A stretch of 63,177 bases of DNA from Candidatus Methanoperedens sp. (GCA_012026835.1 VEPN01000017.1:1-63177); one strand, 5' to 3'. Shown: positions 35,965 through 45,790, counted from the first letter of the stretch. Notes: generated by a model from the letters alone, not told the origin. Numbers and translations: made by a program.

Positions 35965-36585
35965 TCAGGTTACTTTCTTTGTGATCTCTGCAATTCTTTT
36001 GCCCAGGGTCTTTGCAATTTCAAGGTCATTGTCCGTAGGACTCCTGTCAGCCGCCGGTCCTGAAACCGAGGATGCGCCGTAGGGTGAACCTCCTGATACC
36101 GGATCCATCGAAAACAGCCTCTGCTCGGAATACGGGACCCCGACAATTATCATGCCAAGGTGGAACAGCGGCACCATTGATGTTATTATCGTGGTTTCCT
36201 GGCCCCCATGCTGCGTGCTTGTGCTTGTGAATACCCCTGCCACCTTGTTCTCAAGTGCTCCCCTCTGCCAGAGACCTCCTGTCTTATCTATGTAATTTTT
36301 CATCTGGGCAGACATGTTGCCGTATCTTGTGGGAGTACCGAAAGCTATGCCATTAGCCCATTCCAGGTCATCCATTGTTGCAATCGGGATGTCTTTAAGC
36401 TCCTCTTTTACTTTTTTCATCACGTCGTTCCATTTATCTTTCGGGATAAGCTCATCAACCTGCCTTATCCTTACTTCGGTGTCCCCGGAACTTTTTGCAC
36501 CATCTGCCACGGCTTTTGCAAGCTTTGCGATATTCCCTGTCATGCTGTAAAACACCACAAGGATATTTATTTTATTTTTTGCCAT
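35965..36585 (-). CDS. wrbA: WrbA-like NAD(P)H:quinone oxidoreductase
   Basis: A flavodoxin-like protein: the FMN phosphate loop VVFYSMTGNIAKLAKAVADG and the isoalloxazine loop TPTRYGNMSAQMKNYIDKTG are typical, with a C-terminal SPTDNDLEIAKTLGKRIAE. It reduces quinones by two electrons and protects from oxidative stress. The ATG at 36585 is chosen because an AGGGAGAG box precedes it; the open frame extends ten codons further. A TATA-like stretch sits near 36622-36634 (minus strand). Confidence 0.88.
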   Translation of the reverse strand: MAKNKINILVVFYSMTGNIAKLAKAVADGAKSSGDTEVRIRQVDELIPKDKWNDVMKKVKEELKDIPIATMDDLEWANGIAFGTPTRYGNMSAQMKNYIDKTGGLWQRGALENKVAGVFTSTSTQHGGQETTIITSMVPLFHLGMIIVGVPYSEQRLFSMDPVSGGSPYGASSVSGPAADRSPTDNDLEIAKTLGKRIAEITKKVT

Positions 36586-36738
36586 AAAAAACTCTCCCTG
36601 ATAATTGCATGGCAAACAAACTATAAATATTTTACCTTGTTACCGTATAAAACATGACGCGGAGGCCAAAAAGAATTAGAGTTAGTGCTCACAGACCTGC
36701 TGTAGTAGATTTCACCGCAAAGTCAACTATGAGCCACA

Positions 36739-37134
36739 TTACTGTACTTTTTTCATATTATTATACTCGACCTTCATGCACTTATCCATAATGACTTCTA
36801 TCCCTGCGGCGCGGGCTTTTGCAGCAGCCTCTTCATTTATGATGCCCTGCTGCATCCAGATGGCCTTTGGCCTGATCTTAATGGCCTCATCCACAATGGG
36901 AGGGATAGCTTCGGAACGCCTGAATATATCCACCACATCCACCTTCACAGGAATGGACAGGAGGTCAGGGTAACATTTTTTTCCTTCCCACTCTGTAAGA
37001 TTGGGATTGACCGGGATGATGTTATAGCCGTGCCCGGCCAGGAAACTTGCCACCATATGGCTTGGCCGCTCCGGGTCATCGGATATGCCTACCACTGCTA
37101 TTGTCTTATACTTCAAAACAGATTCTATTGTCAT
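36739..37134 (-). CDS. CoA-binding domain protein (YccU type)
   Basis: A single Rossmann-like CoA-binding domain: YKTIAVVGISDDPERPSHMV, IIPVNPNLTEWEGKKCYPDL and AIWMQQGIINEEAAAKARAA. The family is widespread and poorly characterised; some members bind CoA. One base separates it from the ccmD-like microgene upstream on the same strand. Confidence 0.8.
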   Translation of the reverse strand: MTIESVLKYKTIAVVGISDDPERPSHMVASFLAGHGYNIIPVNPNLTEWEGKKCYPDLLSIPVKVDVVDIFRRSEAIPPIVDEAIKIRPKAIWMQQGIINEEAAAKARAAGIEVIMDKCMKVEYNNMKKVQ

Positions 37135-37135
37135 G

Positions 37136-37258
37136 CTATTTCAGTTTGCCTAAAACCTCAAGCTCGTTATTGAAGGTCCTGCGCAGCCGTATCAGGTTCA
37201 GGATATATGCGATTAATATAATCCATACGATTCCGAATGCTGTGTATAAGTATGTCAT
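37136..37258 (-). CDS. ccmD: CcmD-like small membrane protein
   Basis: A 40-residue frame reads MTYLYTAFGIVWIILIAYIL followed by NLIRLRRTFNNELEVLGKLK. This is the CcmD plan: one membrane span and a basic, then acidic, cytosolic tail ending in a leucine-rich helix. CcmD helps release holo-CcmE from the CcmABC haem exporter during cytochrome c maturation. No other ccm gene is in the window, though several cytochromes c are. The call rests on pattern and length only. Confidence 0.6.
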   Translation of the reverse strand: MTYLYTAFGIVWIILIAYILNLIRLRRTFNNELEVLGKLK

Positions 37259-37453
37259 GGTGGGTAATTTTGTCTGCTTGTTAGATAAAGGTTGGTGAAG
37301 AATCTATGAGTGCCAAACTGCCCGGTATGGAAAAATCCGTGCGGTTTTTGATGTTTCCGGGTACACTTTCACCTCCTATCCAGGGGCAGTTCCAGGCGGC
37401 AGTTCCAAGCACAAAGTAAATATAGAATTCAGGCAATAAATACAGACTATTGA

Positions 37454-39079
37454 ATGACCCAAACAAAAAGCAATTCAGATCCGTTATCTGGAAACCGGGC
37501 GCCATTCCATGACAACGAAACCGGGGAGAACTATCTCAGCCTGTTCAATAATGTCAGCGATGCAGTGATAACAAGCGACCTTGAAGATCGCGTAACATCA
37601 TGGAACCGCAGTGCAGAGAAAATCTTTGGCAGGAATGCCCGGGATGTCATAGGGAAAAACCTTTCACAATTAACAGTCCCGTTTGAACTCTGGGATGAAA
37701 GGGATGCTGTGCTCCGTCATACTAAATCCGGCTCTGTGACAGCAGGCGTAGATACACAGCGCCTTCGCGCGGATGAGACATTAATAAACGTGGGCATGAC
37801 TACTTCTCCTGTCAGGGATGCGGATTATAATATAATTGGAATTATGTATATATTTAAGGATTTAGATGAATCCATTCGGATGAGGGAGGAGTTAAAAGAA
37901 AGTGAAGAAAAATTCCGCTCAGTCGTGCAATCTACGACTGATGCAATCATCCTGTCAGACAGCATCGGAAAGATCATTTCATGGAACACTGGCGCGCAGA
38001 AGATATTCCAGTATTCTGAAGAAGAAGCGCTGGGTAAGCCCCTTACGATCCTGATACCCGAACGCTTCAGGATACCTCACGAAAACGGGTTGAAATGGGT
38101 GATTTCTACAGGCGAATCCCACATAATCGGAAAAATCGTTAAATTATACGGTCTTCGCAAAGATGGAAGTGAATTTCCCATAGACCTTGCTCTTTCCAGA
38201 TGGCGAAAAGGGAAAACGTCATTTTATAGCGGTATTGTCCGGGATACCACACAGCGAAAAAAGGCCGAAGAAATAATGTTTGACATTGAGTGCCAGAAGC
38301 GCCTCTCGGATATCGGCAGCAATGCAAATTATATAACTGACCGCAGGAAAGCCGAAGAAATATCTCTTGAAAATATGCGCCTGATACTTGCAGGGAAGGC
38401 AGAATCAGAATTCCTTGCAGGCATAAGCCATGAATTCCGCACGCCTTTGAATTCTATCATCGGCTTTGCAGAACTCCTGAAACAGAAAATGCAGGGGGAC
38501 TTAAATAAAAAACAGGAACAATATGTGAGCAATGTACTTACAGGCGGCAAATACCTGCTTAACCTTGTGGATAATCTCGAGCTAAAAATGGTGGAAGTAG
38601 ACAAGATCAACCTTGTCATTGAGAAAGTCTCAGTTCCTGAGGTCATAAATGAAATAATCCTCCTCTTAAAAGAAAAGGCTGTAAAACAAAACGTGACTTT
38701 ATTAAAGGATATCGACCCGCAGCTTGATTTTATTGAGGCTGACAAACGAAGGTTCAGGCAGGTATTTTTTAACCTTGCCAGCAACGCGATAAAGTTCAGC
38801 AAGGCAAAAGGGGGAACTGTGACCATAATCGCAAAAAAGGAGGAAGGAATGGCAAGGTTCCGGATAATTGATACTGGTGCCGGGATTGATGAGAAAAGGC
38901 TGGCGGTGTTGTTTAACCAGAATCCTGATGCCGGAAAAGGAAAAAATGAAGGCTCAGGACTTGGACTTATTATCTCAAAGAAACTGGTTGAGTCACACGG
39001 CGGTACAATAACTGCAGAAAGCAAATACGGCGCTGGTAGTACTTTTACTTTTCAACTTCCTCTCACGGCAAAAGTATGA
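37454..39079 (+). CDS. Cytosolic histidine kinase 1 (PAS-PAS-HisKA-HATPase)
   Basis: No membrane segment is visible, so it senses internal signals. Two PAS domains are seen at about residues 25-135 (VSDAVITSDLEDRVTSWNRS) and 150-270 (TTDAIILSDSIGKIISWNTG). The H-box is FLAGISHEFRTPLNSIIGF (His near 325), the N-box NLASNAIKFSKAKGG and the G-boxes DTGAGIDE and GSGLGLIISK. The dimerisation helix lacks the usual [10 protein letters not shown] (it reads DNLELKMVEV), and the F-box (LFNQNPDAGKGKNEG) departs from its seven relatives, so activity may be altered. First gene of the signalling island. Confidence 0.88.
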   Translation: MTQTKSNSDPLSGNRAPFHDNETGENYLSLFNNVSDAVITSDLEDRVTSWNRSAEKIFGRNARDVIGKNLSQLTVPFELWDERDAVLRHTKSGSVTAGVDTQRLRADETLINVGMTTSPVRDADYNIIGIMYIFKDLDESIRMREELKESEEKFRSVVQSTTDAIILSDSIGKIISWNTGAQKIFQYSEEEALGKPLTILIPERFRIPHENGLKWVISTGESHIIGKIVKLYGLRKDGSEFPIDLALSRWRKGKTSFYSGIVRDTTQRKKAEEIMFDIECQKRLSDIGSNANYITDRRKAEEISLENMRLILAGKAESEFLAGISHEFRTPLNSIIGFAELLKQKMQGDLNKKQEQYVSNVLTGGKYLLNLVDNLELKMVEVDKINLVIEKVSVPEVINEIILLLKEKAVKQNVTLLKDIDPQLDFIEADKRRFRQVFFNLASNAIKFSKAKGGTVTIIAKKEEGMARFRIIDTGAGIDEKRLAVLFNQNPDAGKGKNEGSGLGLIISKKLVESHGGTITAESKYGAGSTFTFQLPLTAKV

Positions 39080-39188
39080 GAAGTTATTTTTAGCTGTATA
39101 AACTATTTTATAGATAATTATATAAACCAGTAGTAATTATGATAATAATGACCATAATTTGAATTAAGATATTGGGGATGTGAAAAAA

Positions 39189-40688
39189 ATGGCAGAAACA
39201 CGGATACTGGTCGTTGAAGATGAAGTCATTGTGGCAGAAGACATACGCAGGACTCTGCAGAACCAGGGTTATGATGTCCCTTCAACAGTAACTTCTGGTG
39301 AAGATGCGATAAAAAACGCAAAGGAGAACAATCCCGACCTGGCATTAATGGATATTTTTTTGCAGGGAGAGATGGACGGGATTGAAACCGCGAAGCAAAT
39401 GCGTTCGCTTTTTGATATTCCTGTGATATATCTCACGGCATATTCAGATAAAAAAATACTGGAAAGGGCAAAAATAACAGAGCCTTTTGGCTATATCATT
39501 AAACCCTTCAAAGAAAGGGAATTGAGCATTGCCATAGAGATGGCGCTCTTCAAACACAAAATGCAGAAGGAATTAAATGAGAGCAGGGAATGGTTTAATA
39601 CGACCCTCCGGAGCATCAGTGACGGCGTAATTACCACAGACCAAAAAGGCTTTGTGAAATTCATGAACCCGGTTGCCCAGTTCATGACAGGTTGGGAGCA
39701 GGAGGAAGCCAGGGGGAAGCTCCTGATGGATGTATTTTACATTTCAGGTGAAAGCAAAGACAGCGCTATATACCTGATCGGCGGTGAAACCGGTTCTATT
39801 AAGGGATGTCAGGCAGCACTGGTCTCCAGGAACAAAACAAAAACGTGCATCGACCTTAGAAGTTCTCCAATCAGGGACGAGAATGGAAACTTCAAAGGCA
39901 CAGTTCTTGTGTTCCGCGATATCACCGAACAGAAGAAAGCCGAGGAGATACGTATCGAGAAAGAACGTCTCGCATATGCAAGCCAGGCCAAATCAGAATT
40001 CCTTGCCAATATGAGCCATGAACTCCGCACGCCACTGAACGCGATAATCGGCTTTTGCGAGCTTATGAAACAAAAAGTGCATGGGGAACTGACCGAAAAA
40101 CAGGAGCATTATGTGGATAATGTCCTTACGAGCGGCAAATTCCTTCTCAACCTTATCAATGATATCCTTGACCTGTCCAAGGTGGAAGCAAGAAAAGTTG
40201 AACTTTCCATCGAGCAGATATCAGTACCGGATGCCATAAATGAAGCGCTAACACTCATTAGTGAAAAGGCGGCAAAACATAATGTAAGCCTGAAAATGGA
40301 TTTTGATCCCCAACTTGGTCTTATAGAAGCAGACAGGCAGAGGTTCAAGCAGATACTCTTCAATCTTCTCAGCAACGCTGTGAAATTTAGCAAACAGGAG
40401 GGGGGTATAGTAACAATAAGTACGAAAAAAGAAGGGGAAATGGCGAAGATCTCGGTTTCAGATACAGGTGTTGGTATAAAGGACGAAGACATCGGAAAGT
40501 TATTCAGGACTTTCGGCCAGCTTGATACGGGTAGCTCAAGGAAATTTGAGGGGACAGGCCTCGGGCTTGCTATTTCAAAAAACCTTGTAGAGTTGCACGG
40601 AGGCGAAATAACTGTAGAGAGCAGGTACGGAGCAGGCAGCACTTTTACCTTCAAGCTTCCTCTTGCTGCAAAAAAACGAACGGGCTGA
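39189..40688 (+). CDS. Receiver-PAS histidine kinase 2 (REC-PAS-HisKA-HATPase)
   Basis: The N-terminal receiver domain (1-120) has VVEDE, the phosphoacceptor Asp55 in [11 protein letters not shown] and the Lys in GYIIKPF. A PAS domain follows (about 125-250, [20 protein letters not shown]), then the kinase core with [46 protein letters not shown] and [10 protein letters not shown] receiver at the N-terminus makes it a phosphorelay-controlled kinase. The ATG at 39189 is used; a GTG three codons earlier is possible. The receiver DNA is about 94% identical to that of the next gene. Confidence 0.9.
   Translation: MAETRILVVEDEVIVAEDIRRTLQNQGYDVPSTVTSGEDAIKNAKENNPDLALMDIFLQGEMDGIETAKQMRSLFDIPVIYLTAYSDKKILERAKITEPFGYIIKPFKERELSIAIEMALFKHKMQKELNESREWFNTTLRSISDGVITTDQKGFVKFMNPVAQFMTGWEQEEARGKLLMDVFYISGESKDSAIYLIGGETGSIKGCQAALVSRNKTKTCIDLRSSPIRDENGNFKGTVLVFRDITEQKKAEEIRIEKERLAYASQAKSEFLANMSHELRTPLNAIIGFCELMKQKVHGELTEKQEHYVDNVLTSGKFLLNLINDILDLSKVEARKVELSIEQISVPDAINEALTLISEKAAKHNVSLKMDFDPQLGLIEADRQRFKQILFNLLSNAVKFSKQEGGIVTISTKKEGEMAKISVSDTGVGIKDEDIGKLFRTFGQLDTGSSRKFEGTGLGLAISKNLVELHGGEITVESRYGAGSTFTFKLPLAAKKRTG
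39371..39530 (+). repeat. Near-identical receiver-domain segment (copy 1)
   Basis: This stretch encoding [20 protein letters not shown] through KPFKEREL matches 40871-41030 with only about nine or ten differences in roughly 155 bases by eye. That indicates recent duplication or gene conversion. Confidence 0.7.
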
Positions 40689-40698
40689 CGGGGATATA

Positions 40699-42945
40699 AT
40701 GGCGGACACGAAAATACTTGTAGTTGAAGATGAAGTCATTGTTGCTGACGACATACAAAAAAGTCTTAATAACCTCGGATACGCAGTCCCGGCAATAGTA
40801 TCATCCGGAGAAGCTGCTATAAAAAAAGCAGGGGAATATATTCCGGACCTGGTCTTAATGGATATTGTGTTACAGGGCGGGATGGATGGGATTGAAACCG
40901 CGAAGCAAATGCGTTCTCTTTTTGATATTCCTGTGATATATCTCACGGCATATTCAGATAAAAAAGTACTGGAAAAGGCAAAAATAACAGAGCCTTTCGG
41001 CTATATCATTAAGCCTTTTAAAGAGAGGGAATTGAAAATAGCCCTTGAAATAGCTCTCTTAAAACATGACATGGAGAGGAAATTAAAAGAAAGCAGGGAC
41101 TGGTTCACAACAGCACTGAAAAGTATAAGCGACGCCGTGATCGCAACTGACCCGAAAGGTTGTGTGAATTTTATGAACCCTGCGGCGCAGGTGATGACAG
41201 GATGGGAACTGAAAGAGGCGGAAGGAAAATACCTTGAAGAGATATTCAATATTGTACTCGAAGAACTTGTGGCTGTACCCGGAAGTATGGGATTCGAATA
41301 TAGAACCATACTGGTTTCAAGGAACAATGCAAAAATACCCATTGAAGGCAGCCGTGCCCCTATAAAAGATGACCGGGGTGGCGTCACAGGTACGGTTGTT
41401 GTTTTCAGGGATATTACCCTGCGCAAGAAAGCCGAGGAGGAGCTGCGACGCCAGGAGGAACATTTCCGTCTGCTTATTGAGAATATTTCTGATGTCATAA
41501 CGATCCTGAAAGAGGATGGAACCATAAGCTATCAAAGTCCCTCTATCGAACATATAACCGGATACAAACCTGCGGAATTAACAGGCAGAAATGTATTTGA
41601 ACTTGTTAATCCTGATGATTTACAGTATGTTCTCAATGTATTCAATGAAGGAATCCGGGATCCGCAGTCCATAAAAACAGCAGAGTACCGTTTCCTTCAT
41701 AAGAACGGTTCATGGATTTTTTTTGAATCCGTAGGCAAAAGTCTCCTTGATAATGTTGAGCCCGGAAAGGTGATAGTCATTTCCCGTGACATCACTGACC
41801 GCAAGCGCGCCGAGGAGGCATTACACAGATCAGAAGAGAAATACCGGACTATGATCGAGAATTCCAATGATATGATATGGACTCTTGATAAACAGGGGAA
41901 TTTCGTATATTATAATAAGAGGGCTGAGGAAGTGAGCGGGCACGACCTGTCACAATGGATTGGAAAGAGCTTTGCACCCTTAATAATTCCTCAAGATTTA
42001 ATCCGGGTAAATAAGATTTTCCTGGGTACGATGTCAGGCAAACCCCAGCAGTACGAGGTAAACATCTATAAAAAAGACAGATCAATCCGGACTTTATCTG
42101 TGAATACGACCCCGAACATTGAATCAGGTGAAGTAGTTGGGACAGTCAGCTTTGGCAGGGACATCACCGAACAAAAGAGAGCAGAGAAAATACGTATCGA
42201 AAAAGAGCGCCTTGCAGAGATTAGCAGGGCGAAATCTGAATTCCTTGCCAATATGAGCCATGAGCTTCGCACGCCACTGAATGCTATAATCGGTTTTTCA
42301 GAACTCCTGAAAAATAAAGCCGCCGGAAAACTCACTGAAAAACAGGGACATTATGTAGAAAATGTTCTTATCAGCAGCAAACACCTTCTTTCGCTTATTA
42401 ACGATATACTTGACCTCTCCAAGATAGAAGCCGGAAAAATCGAACTTATTATTGAAAAGGTCTCTGTACCTGAGATCATAGATGTGTCTATCACGCTCAT
42501 AAATGAGAAGGCAACAAAACATAATATCACCCTGAAAAAAGAACTTGATCCAAGGCTCGATTACATAGAGGCCGACCCTCAAAGGTTCAAGCAAGTACTT
42601 TTCAACCTGCTCAGCAATGCCGTAAAATTCAGTAAGGACGGCGGGACAGTAACCATAACCGCGAAAAAGGACGGGGCTATGGCGGAATTCCGGGTAAGAG
42701 ATACAGGTATCGGGATAAAGGAAGAAAACCTTGGGAAGTTATTCATGGCCTTTGAACAGCTTGAAGCCGGGATTTCAAAGGCATACGAAGGAACAGGTCT
42801 TGGCCTTTCCATCACGAAAAAACTGGTAGAACTGCACAGCGGCACGATTACCGCAGAGAGTAAATACGGGGAAGGCAGTACATTTACCTTTTTGCTTCCA
42901 ATTGCACAAAAGCCAGGCAAAAATAAATCCTATGGCAAACACTGA
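40699..42945 (+). CDS. Receiver-triple-PAS histidine kinase 3
   Basis: The receiver (1-120, Asp55 in LVLMDIVLQGG) is followed by three PAS domains at about 125-250 (SDAVIATDPKGCVNFMNPAA), 265-380 (SDVITILKEDGTISYQSPSI) and 388-500 (NDMIWTLDKQGNFVYYNKRA), then HisKA ([32 protein letters not shown]) and HATPase ([38 protein letters not shown]). It is cytosolic. The start at 40699 follows a GGGGAT box and lies ten bases after the preceding stop, so co-transcription with kinase 2 is likely. Confidence 0.9.
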   Translation: MADTKILVVEDEVIVADDIQKSLNNLGYAVPAIVSSGEAAIKKAGEYIPDLVLMDIVLQGGMDGIETAKQMRSLFDIPVIYLTAYSDKKVLEKAKITEPFGYIIKPFKERELKIALEIALLKHDMERKLKESRDWFTTALKSISDAVIATDPKGCVNFMNPAAQVMTGWELKEAEGKYLEEIFNIVLEELVAVPGSMGFEYRTILVSRNNAKIPIEGSRAPIKDDRGGVTGTVVVFRDITLRKKAEEELRRQEEHFRLLIENISDVITILKEDGTISYQSPSIEHITGYKPAELTGRNVFELVNPDDLQYVLNVFNEGIRDPQSIKTAEYRFLHKNGSWIFFESVGKSLLDNVEPGKVIVISRDITDRKRAEEALHRSEEKYRTMIENSNDMIWTLDKQGNFVYYNKRAEEVSGHDLSQWIGKSFAPLIIPQDLIRVNKIFLGTMSGKPQQYEVNIYKKDRSIRTLSVNTTPNIESGEVVGTVSFGRDITEQKRAEKIRIEKERLAEISRAKSEFLANMSHELRTPLNAIIGFSELLKNKAAGKLTEKQGHYVENVLISSKHLLSLINDILDLSKIEAGKIELIIEKVSVPEIIDVSITLINEKATKHNITLKKELDPRLDYIEADPQRFKQVLFNLLSNAVKFSKDGGTVTITAKKDGAMAEFRVRDTGIGIKEENLGKLFMAFEQLEAGISKAYEGTGLGLSITKKLVELHSGTITAESKYGEGSTFTFLLPIAQKPGKNKSYGKH
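40871..41030 (+). repeat. Near-identical receiver-domain segment (copy 2)
   Basis: Partner of 39371-39530. The surrounding PAS and kinase regions of the two genes are less alike than this block. Confidence 0.7.
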
Positions 42946-43018
42946 GGAATATGACTATATATCATCAGTATAATCATAATGATAAAAATGTATATATTAA
43001 ATGATGTAAAATTGAAAT

Positions 43019-43144
43019 ATGAAGGATATATACTATAATATACTCGATAATGCCAGTGAAGCAATAATAGCGGCCGATCTTGATAACAATATCATTTTAT
43101 GGAACAAGAGCGCTGAAAAGATTTTCGGGTGGAAATTATCATGA
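43019..43144 (+). pseudogene. Truncated PAS-domain reading frame coupled to kinase 4
   Basis: A 41-codon frame, MKDIYYNILDNASEAIIAAD then LDNNIILWNKSAEKIFGWKL, is the first third of a PAS domain. It closely matches the PAS of the next gene (NASDAILTTDLENNITSWNK). It ends in TGA that overlaps the ATG of kinase 4 (ATGA at 43141-43144). It is either a decayed kinase start or a short leader peptide that couples translation. Confidence 0.65.
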
Positions 43145-45420
43145 AAATTTTGCAGAAACTGGCTGTGGGATTTTCAGTGTTTGTTTTATTAATGCTGGTT
43201 GCTGGCGTTCTCTCTTTTCTGGAACTAAATAATATCGCTGAACCCCTGAATAATGAGATACCACAGAGTATAAAAGATGTCCTGGAAACTTCATACATTG
43301 ATTCATTAGCCCAGTTCATACGTTATTATGATGAAATCCTGACCCAGTCTGCAAGAAACTATGCTTTCACCCAGGATAAAAAATGGAAAGAACGATATTT
43401 TGAAAACGAGCCAAAATTGGATAAGATAATAAAAGAAGCAATCAGCCTTGGAGGGGAAGCGGATAAAGAATTTTTCTCAAGTATTGATGAAGCGAACATC
43501 GCTCTTGTAAAAATGGAATATAAATCCATGGAATATGTGGATAATGGACAAAAAGAAGAAGCAATTAAATTATTAGAGAGCGAGGAATACTGGAGACAAA
43601 AAGAGATTTACAAGTCAGGCCTGATGCAATATGTCCAGATGAGGGGGAAGAAATATGATGAAGCACTTACAGCATCTACAAAGACAGTATCTGATGTAAC
43701 AGAACATACCAGAATCAAGGTTGAAAATGACAAAAAAGCAATTACAATAATTATCATCCTGTCGTCAATATTTTTGGCTGTCTCAGTTATCTTATTCTAC
43801 GGGTCTATTTTGAAACCTATATCTAAACTGATGACTTCTGTCAATGAGATCAGTCATGGCAATCTGTATGCAAAAATAGATATTCACTCTAATGATGAAC
43901 TGGGATTGCTGGCTTCTGCTTTTAATAAAATGACTGAAGAGCTTGCTGAAACAACAATTTCAAAAGATTTTATGAATAATATTATCAGAAGTCTGTTCGA
44001 CATGCTGGTTGTGGCATCACCTGAGGGTACAATCCAGCTCGTGAACAAGGCCACATGCGATGGGCTTGGGTACAGGACTGAGGAACTTGTAGGGAAGAAA
44101 GTTACTGAAATACTTGCCGAGGACGACATACTATTAAAAGGTTCATTTCTTGACCTGATTGAAAAAAGTTCCATTAATAATGCTGAAAAAGTATTTCTTT
44201 CAAAAGATGGCAGGAAAATACCTGTTCTTTTCTCATCCTCGATGATGCACGATGATGCTGGCAATATCCAGGGAATCATATGTATCGCTAAAGACATGAC
44301 TGATTGCAGGAGCCTGGAAGAAAGATATCGCAACATCTTTGATAACGCCAGCGATGCGATACTGACGACAGACCTTGAAAATAACATTACATCATGGAAC
44401 AAAAGCGCTGAGAAGATTTTCGGGTGGAAAGCAGAGGAAGTTACAGGAAAAGGGCTTTTCCAGTTGATCGCCCCCTCCATGCTTATAGAAGAAAACAGGC
44501 AGATAGCCCGCGATACCCTGGAAGGAAAAACTGTTACAGGGCTTGAAAATGTGCTATTTCGCAAAGATGGCTCAAGCATATATGTGAACTTGACTACGTC
44601 CGTCTTGCAGGATATCAGCAAGAATAAAATCGGCATCTCGTTTGTAATAAGGGACATAACTGAGCTTCGGAAATCAGAAGAACTACAGATCGACAAAACA
44701 CGCCTCATGCTTGCAAATAAGGCAAAAACAGAGTTCCTGGCAATAATGAGCCATGAACTCCGTACCCCCCTGAATTCGATAATCGGCTTCTCTGAACTTT
44801 TAAAGCAGCAGGTGCAGGATGAATTAGAGGAAAAGCAAGTGCATTATCTTGACAACATCATTTCAAGCGGAAGGCATCTCCTCAACCTGATTAACGATAT
44901 TCTTGACCTTTCCAGGGTGGAGGCCGGGAAAATAGAACTGAAAATAGAGAAAATCCCTTTGCACGAGATCATCAAAGAAGCAACTGACCTCATAAAAGAA
45001 GCTGCTTCAAAGAGTAAGGTGACACTGAAAACGGAAATAGATCCACAGCTTGAGTTTTTAGAGGCCGACAGGCAGAGATTAAAGCAGGTGCTTTTTAACC
45101 TGCTTGGCAACGCCGTTAAATTCAGCAAGCCCGAAGGCGGAACTGTCACGTTGGTAGTAAGGGAAGCGGGCAACATGGCAGAGTTTCGCATATCAGATAC
45201 CGGGATAGGGATAAAAAAAGAAAACATTGGAAAATTATTCCGGGAATTCACCCAGCTTGAATCAGGAAGCTCAAGAAAATACGGGGGCAGCGGGCTTGGG
45301 CTTTCTATCGCAAAACAACTTGTTGAACTGCAAGGGGGTATTATCATGGCAGAAAGCAGGTATGGAGAAGGCAGTACTTTTGCCTTTTCACTTCCGATCA
45401 TGGCAAATGGAGGAAAATAA
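43141..45420 (+). CDS. Membrane histidine kinase 4 (4HB-HAMP-PAS-PAS-HisKA-HATPase)
   Basis: One membrane span at about residues 8-27, an extracytoplasmic helical bundle to about 200 (FIRYYDEILTQSARNYAFTQ), a second span 202-224, HAMP 225-280, and PAS domains at about 295-395 and 405-515 (NASDAILTTDLENNITSWNK). The kinase core has [47 protein letters not shown] and GSGLGLSIA. The bundle is of the kind that detects small molecules or partner proteins. The ATG at 43141 is preferred to the GTG frame start at 43129 because it overlaps the PAS-fragment stop. Confidence 0.9.
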   Translation: MKILQKLAVGFSVFVLLMLVAGVLSFLELNNIAEPLNNEIPQSIKDVLETSYIDSLAQFIRYYDEILTQSARNYAFTQDKKWKERYFENEPKLDKIIKEAISLGGEADKEFFSSIDEANIALVKMEYKSMEYVDNGQKEEAIKLLESEEYWRQKEIYKSGLMQYVQMRGKKYDEALTASTKTVSDVTEHTRIKVENDKKAITIIIILSSIFLAVSVILFYGSILKPISKLMTSVNEISHGNLYAKIDIHSNDELGLLASAFNKMTEELAETTISKDFMNNIIRSLFDMLVVASPEGTIQLVNKATCDGLGYRTEELVGKKVTEILAEDDILLKGSFLDLIEKSSINNAEKVFLSKDGRKIPVLFSSSMMHDDAGNIQGIICIAKDMTDCRSLEERYRNIFDNASDAILTTDLENNITSWNKSAEKIFGWKAEEVTGKGLFQLIAPSMLIEENRQIARDTLEGKTVTGLENVLFRKDGSSIYVNLTTSVLQDISKNKIGISFVIRDITELRKSEELQIDKTRLMLANKAKTEFLAIMSHELRTPLNSIIGFSELLKQQVQDELEEKQVHYLDNIISSGRHLLNLINDILDLSRVEAGKIELKIEKIPLHEIIKEATDLIKEAASKSKVTLKTEIDPQLEFLEADRQRLKQVLFNLLGNAVKFSKPEGGTVTLVVREAGNMAEFRISDTGIGIKKENIGKLFREFTQLESGSSRKYGGSGLGLSIAKQLVELQGGIIMAESRYGEGSTFAFSLPIMANGGK

Positions 45421-45424
45421 AAAT

Positions 45425-45787
45425 ATGACAAAAGTGCTTGTAGTTGAAGATAACCCGTTCAACATGGAACTGGTGCTTGAAATACTGGATGGTATGGGTT
45501 TCGGGGCTACCGGGGCAGTGAACGGGGCTGAAGCGATTAAGAATGTGGAAAAAGATGTCTATGACCTGGTGCTGATGGATATAGAACTTCCGGGCATGGA
45601 TGGCGTTGCGATATCAAAAATTATCAGGAGCAGGCCGCAGTATAAGAACGTGCCCATGATAGCCCTGACTGCATACGCGATGAAAGGGGATAAAGAGAGA
45701 TTCCTTGCAGCGGGCTTTGATGATTATATATCAAAACCTCTGGATGTTCCCGATTTCATGAAAAGAATGGAAAAATACAGGAAATAA
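45425..45787 (+). CDS. Stand-alone receiver (DivK-like response regulator)
   Basis: A 120-residue single receiver: VLVVEDNPFNMELVLEIL, phosphoacceptor Asp52 in LVLMDIELPGMDG, the Thr and Lys switch residues in ALTAYAMKGDKERFLAAGFD and SKPLDVPDFM. It has no output domain, so it probably shuttles phosphate or acts by protein contact. It starts five bases after kinase 4 and is the only stand-alone receiver in the island, so it may be shared by several kinases. Confidence 0.92.
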   Translation: MTKVLVVEDNPFNMELVLEILDGMGFGATGAVNGAEAIKNVEKDVYDLVLMDIELPGMDGVAISKIIRSRPQYKNVPMIALTAYAMKGDKERFLAAGFDDYISKPLDVPDFMKRMEKYRK

Positions 45788-45790
45788 TCT

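Noticed and set aside
36654-36795. Short forward frame starting ATGACGCGGAGGCC
   Set aside because: It is about 46 codons, overlaps the CoA-binding gene antisense and shows no recognisable pattern.
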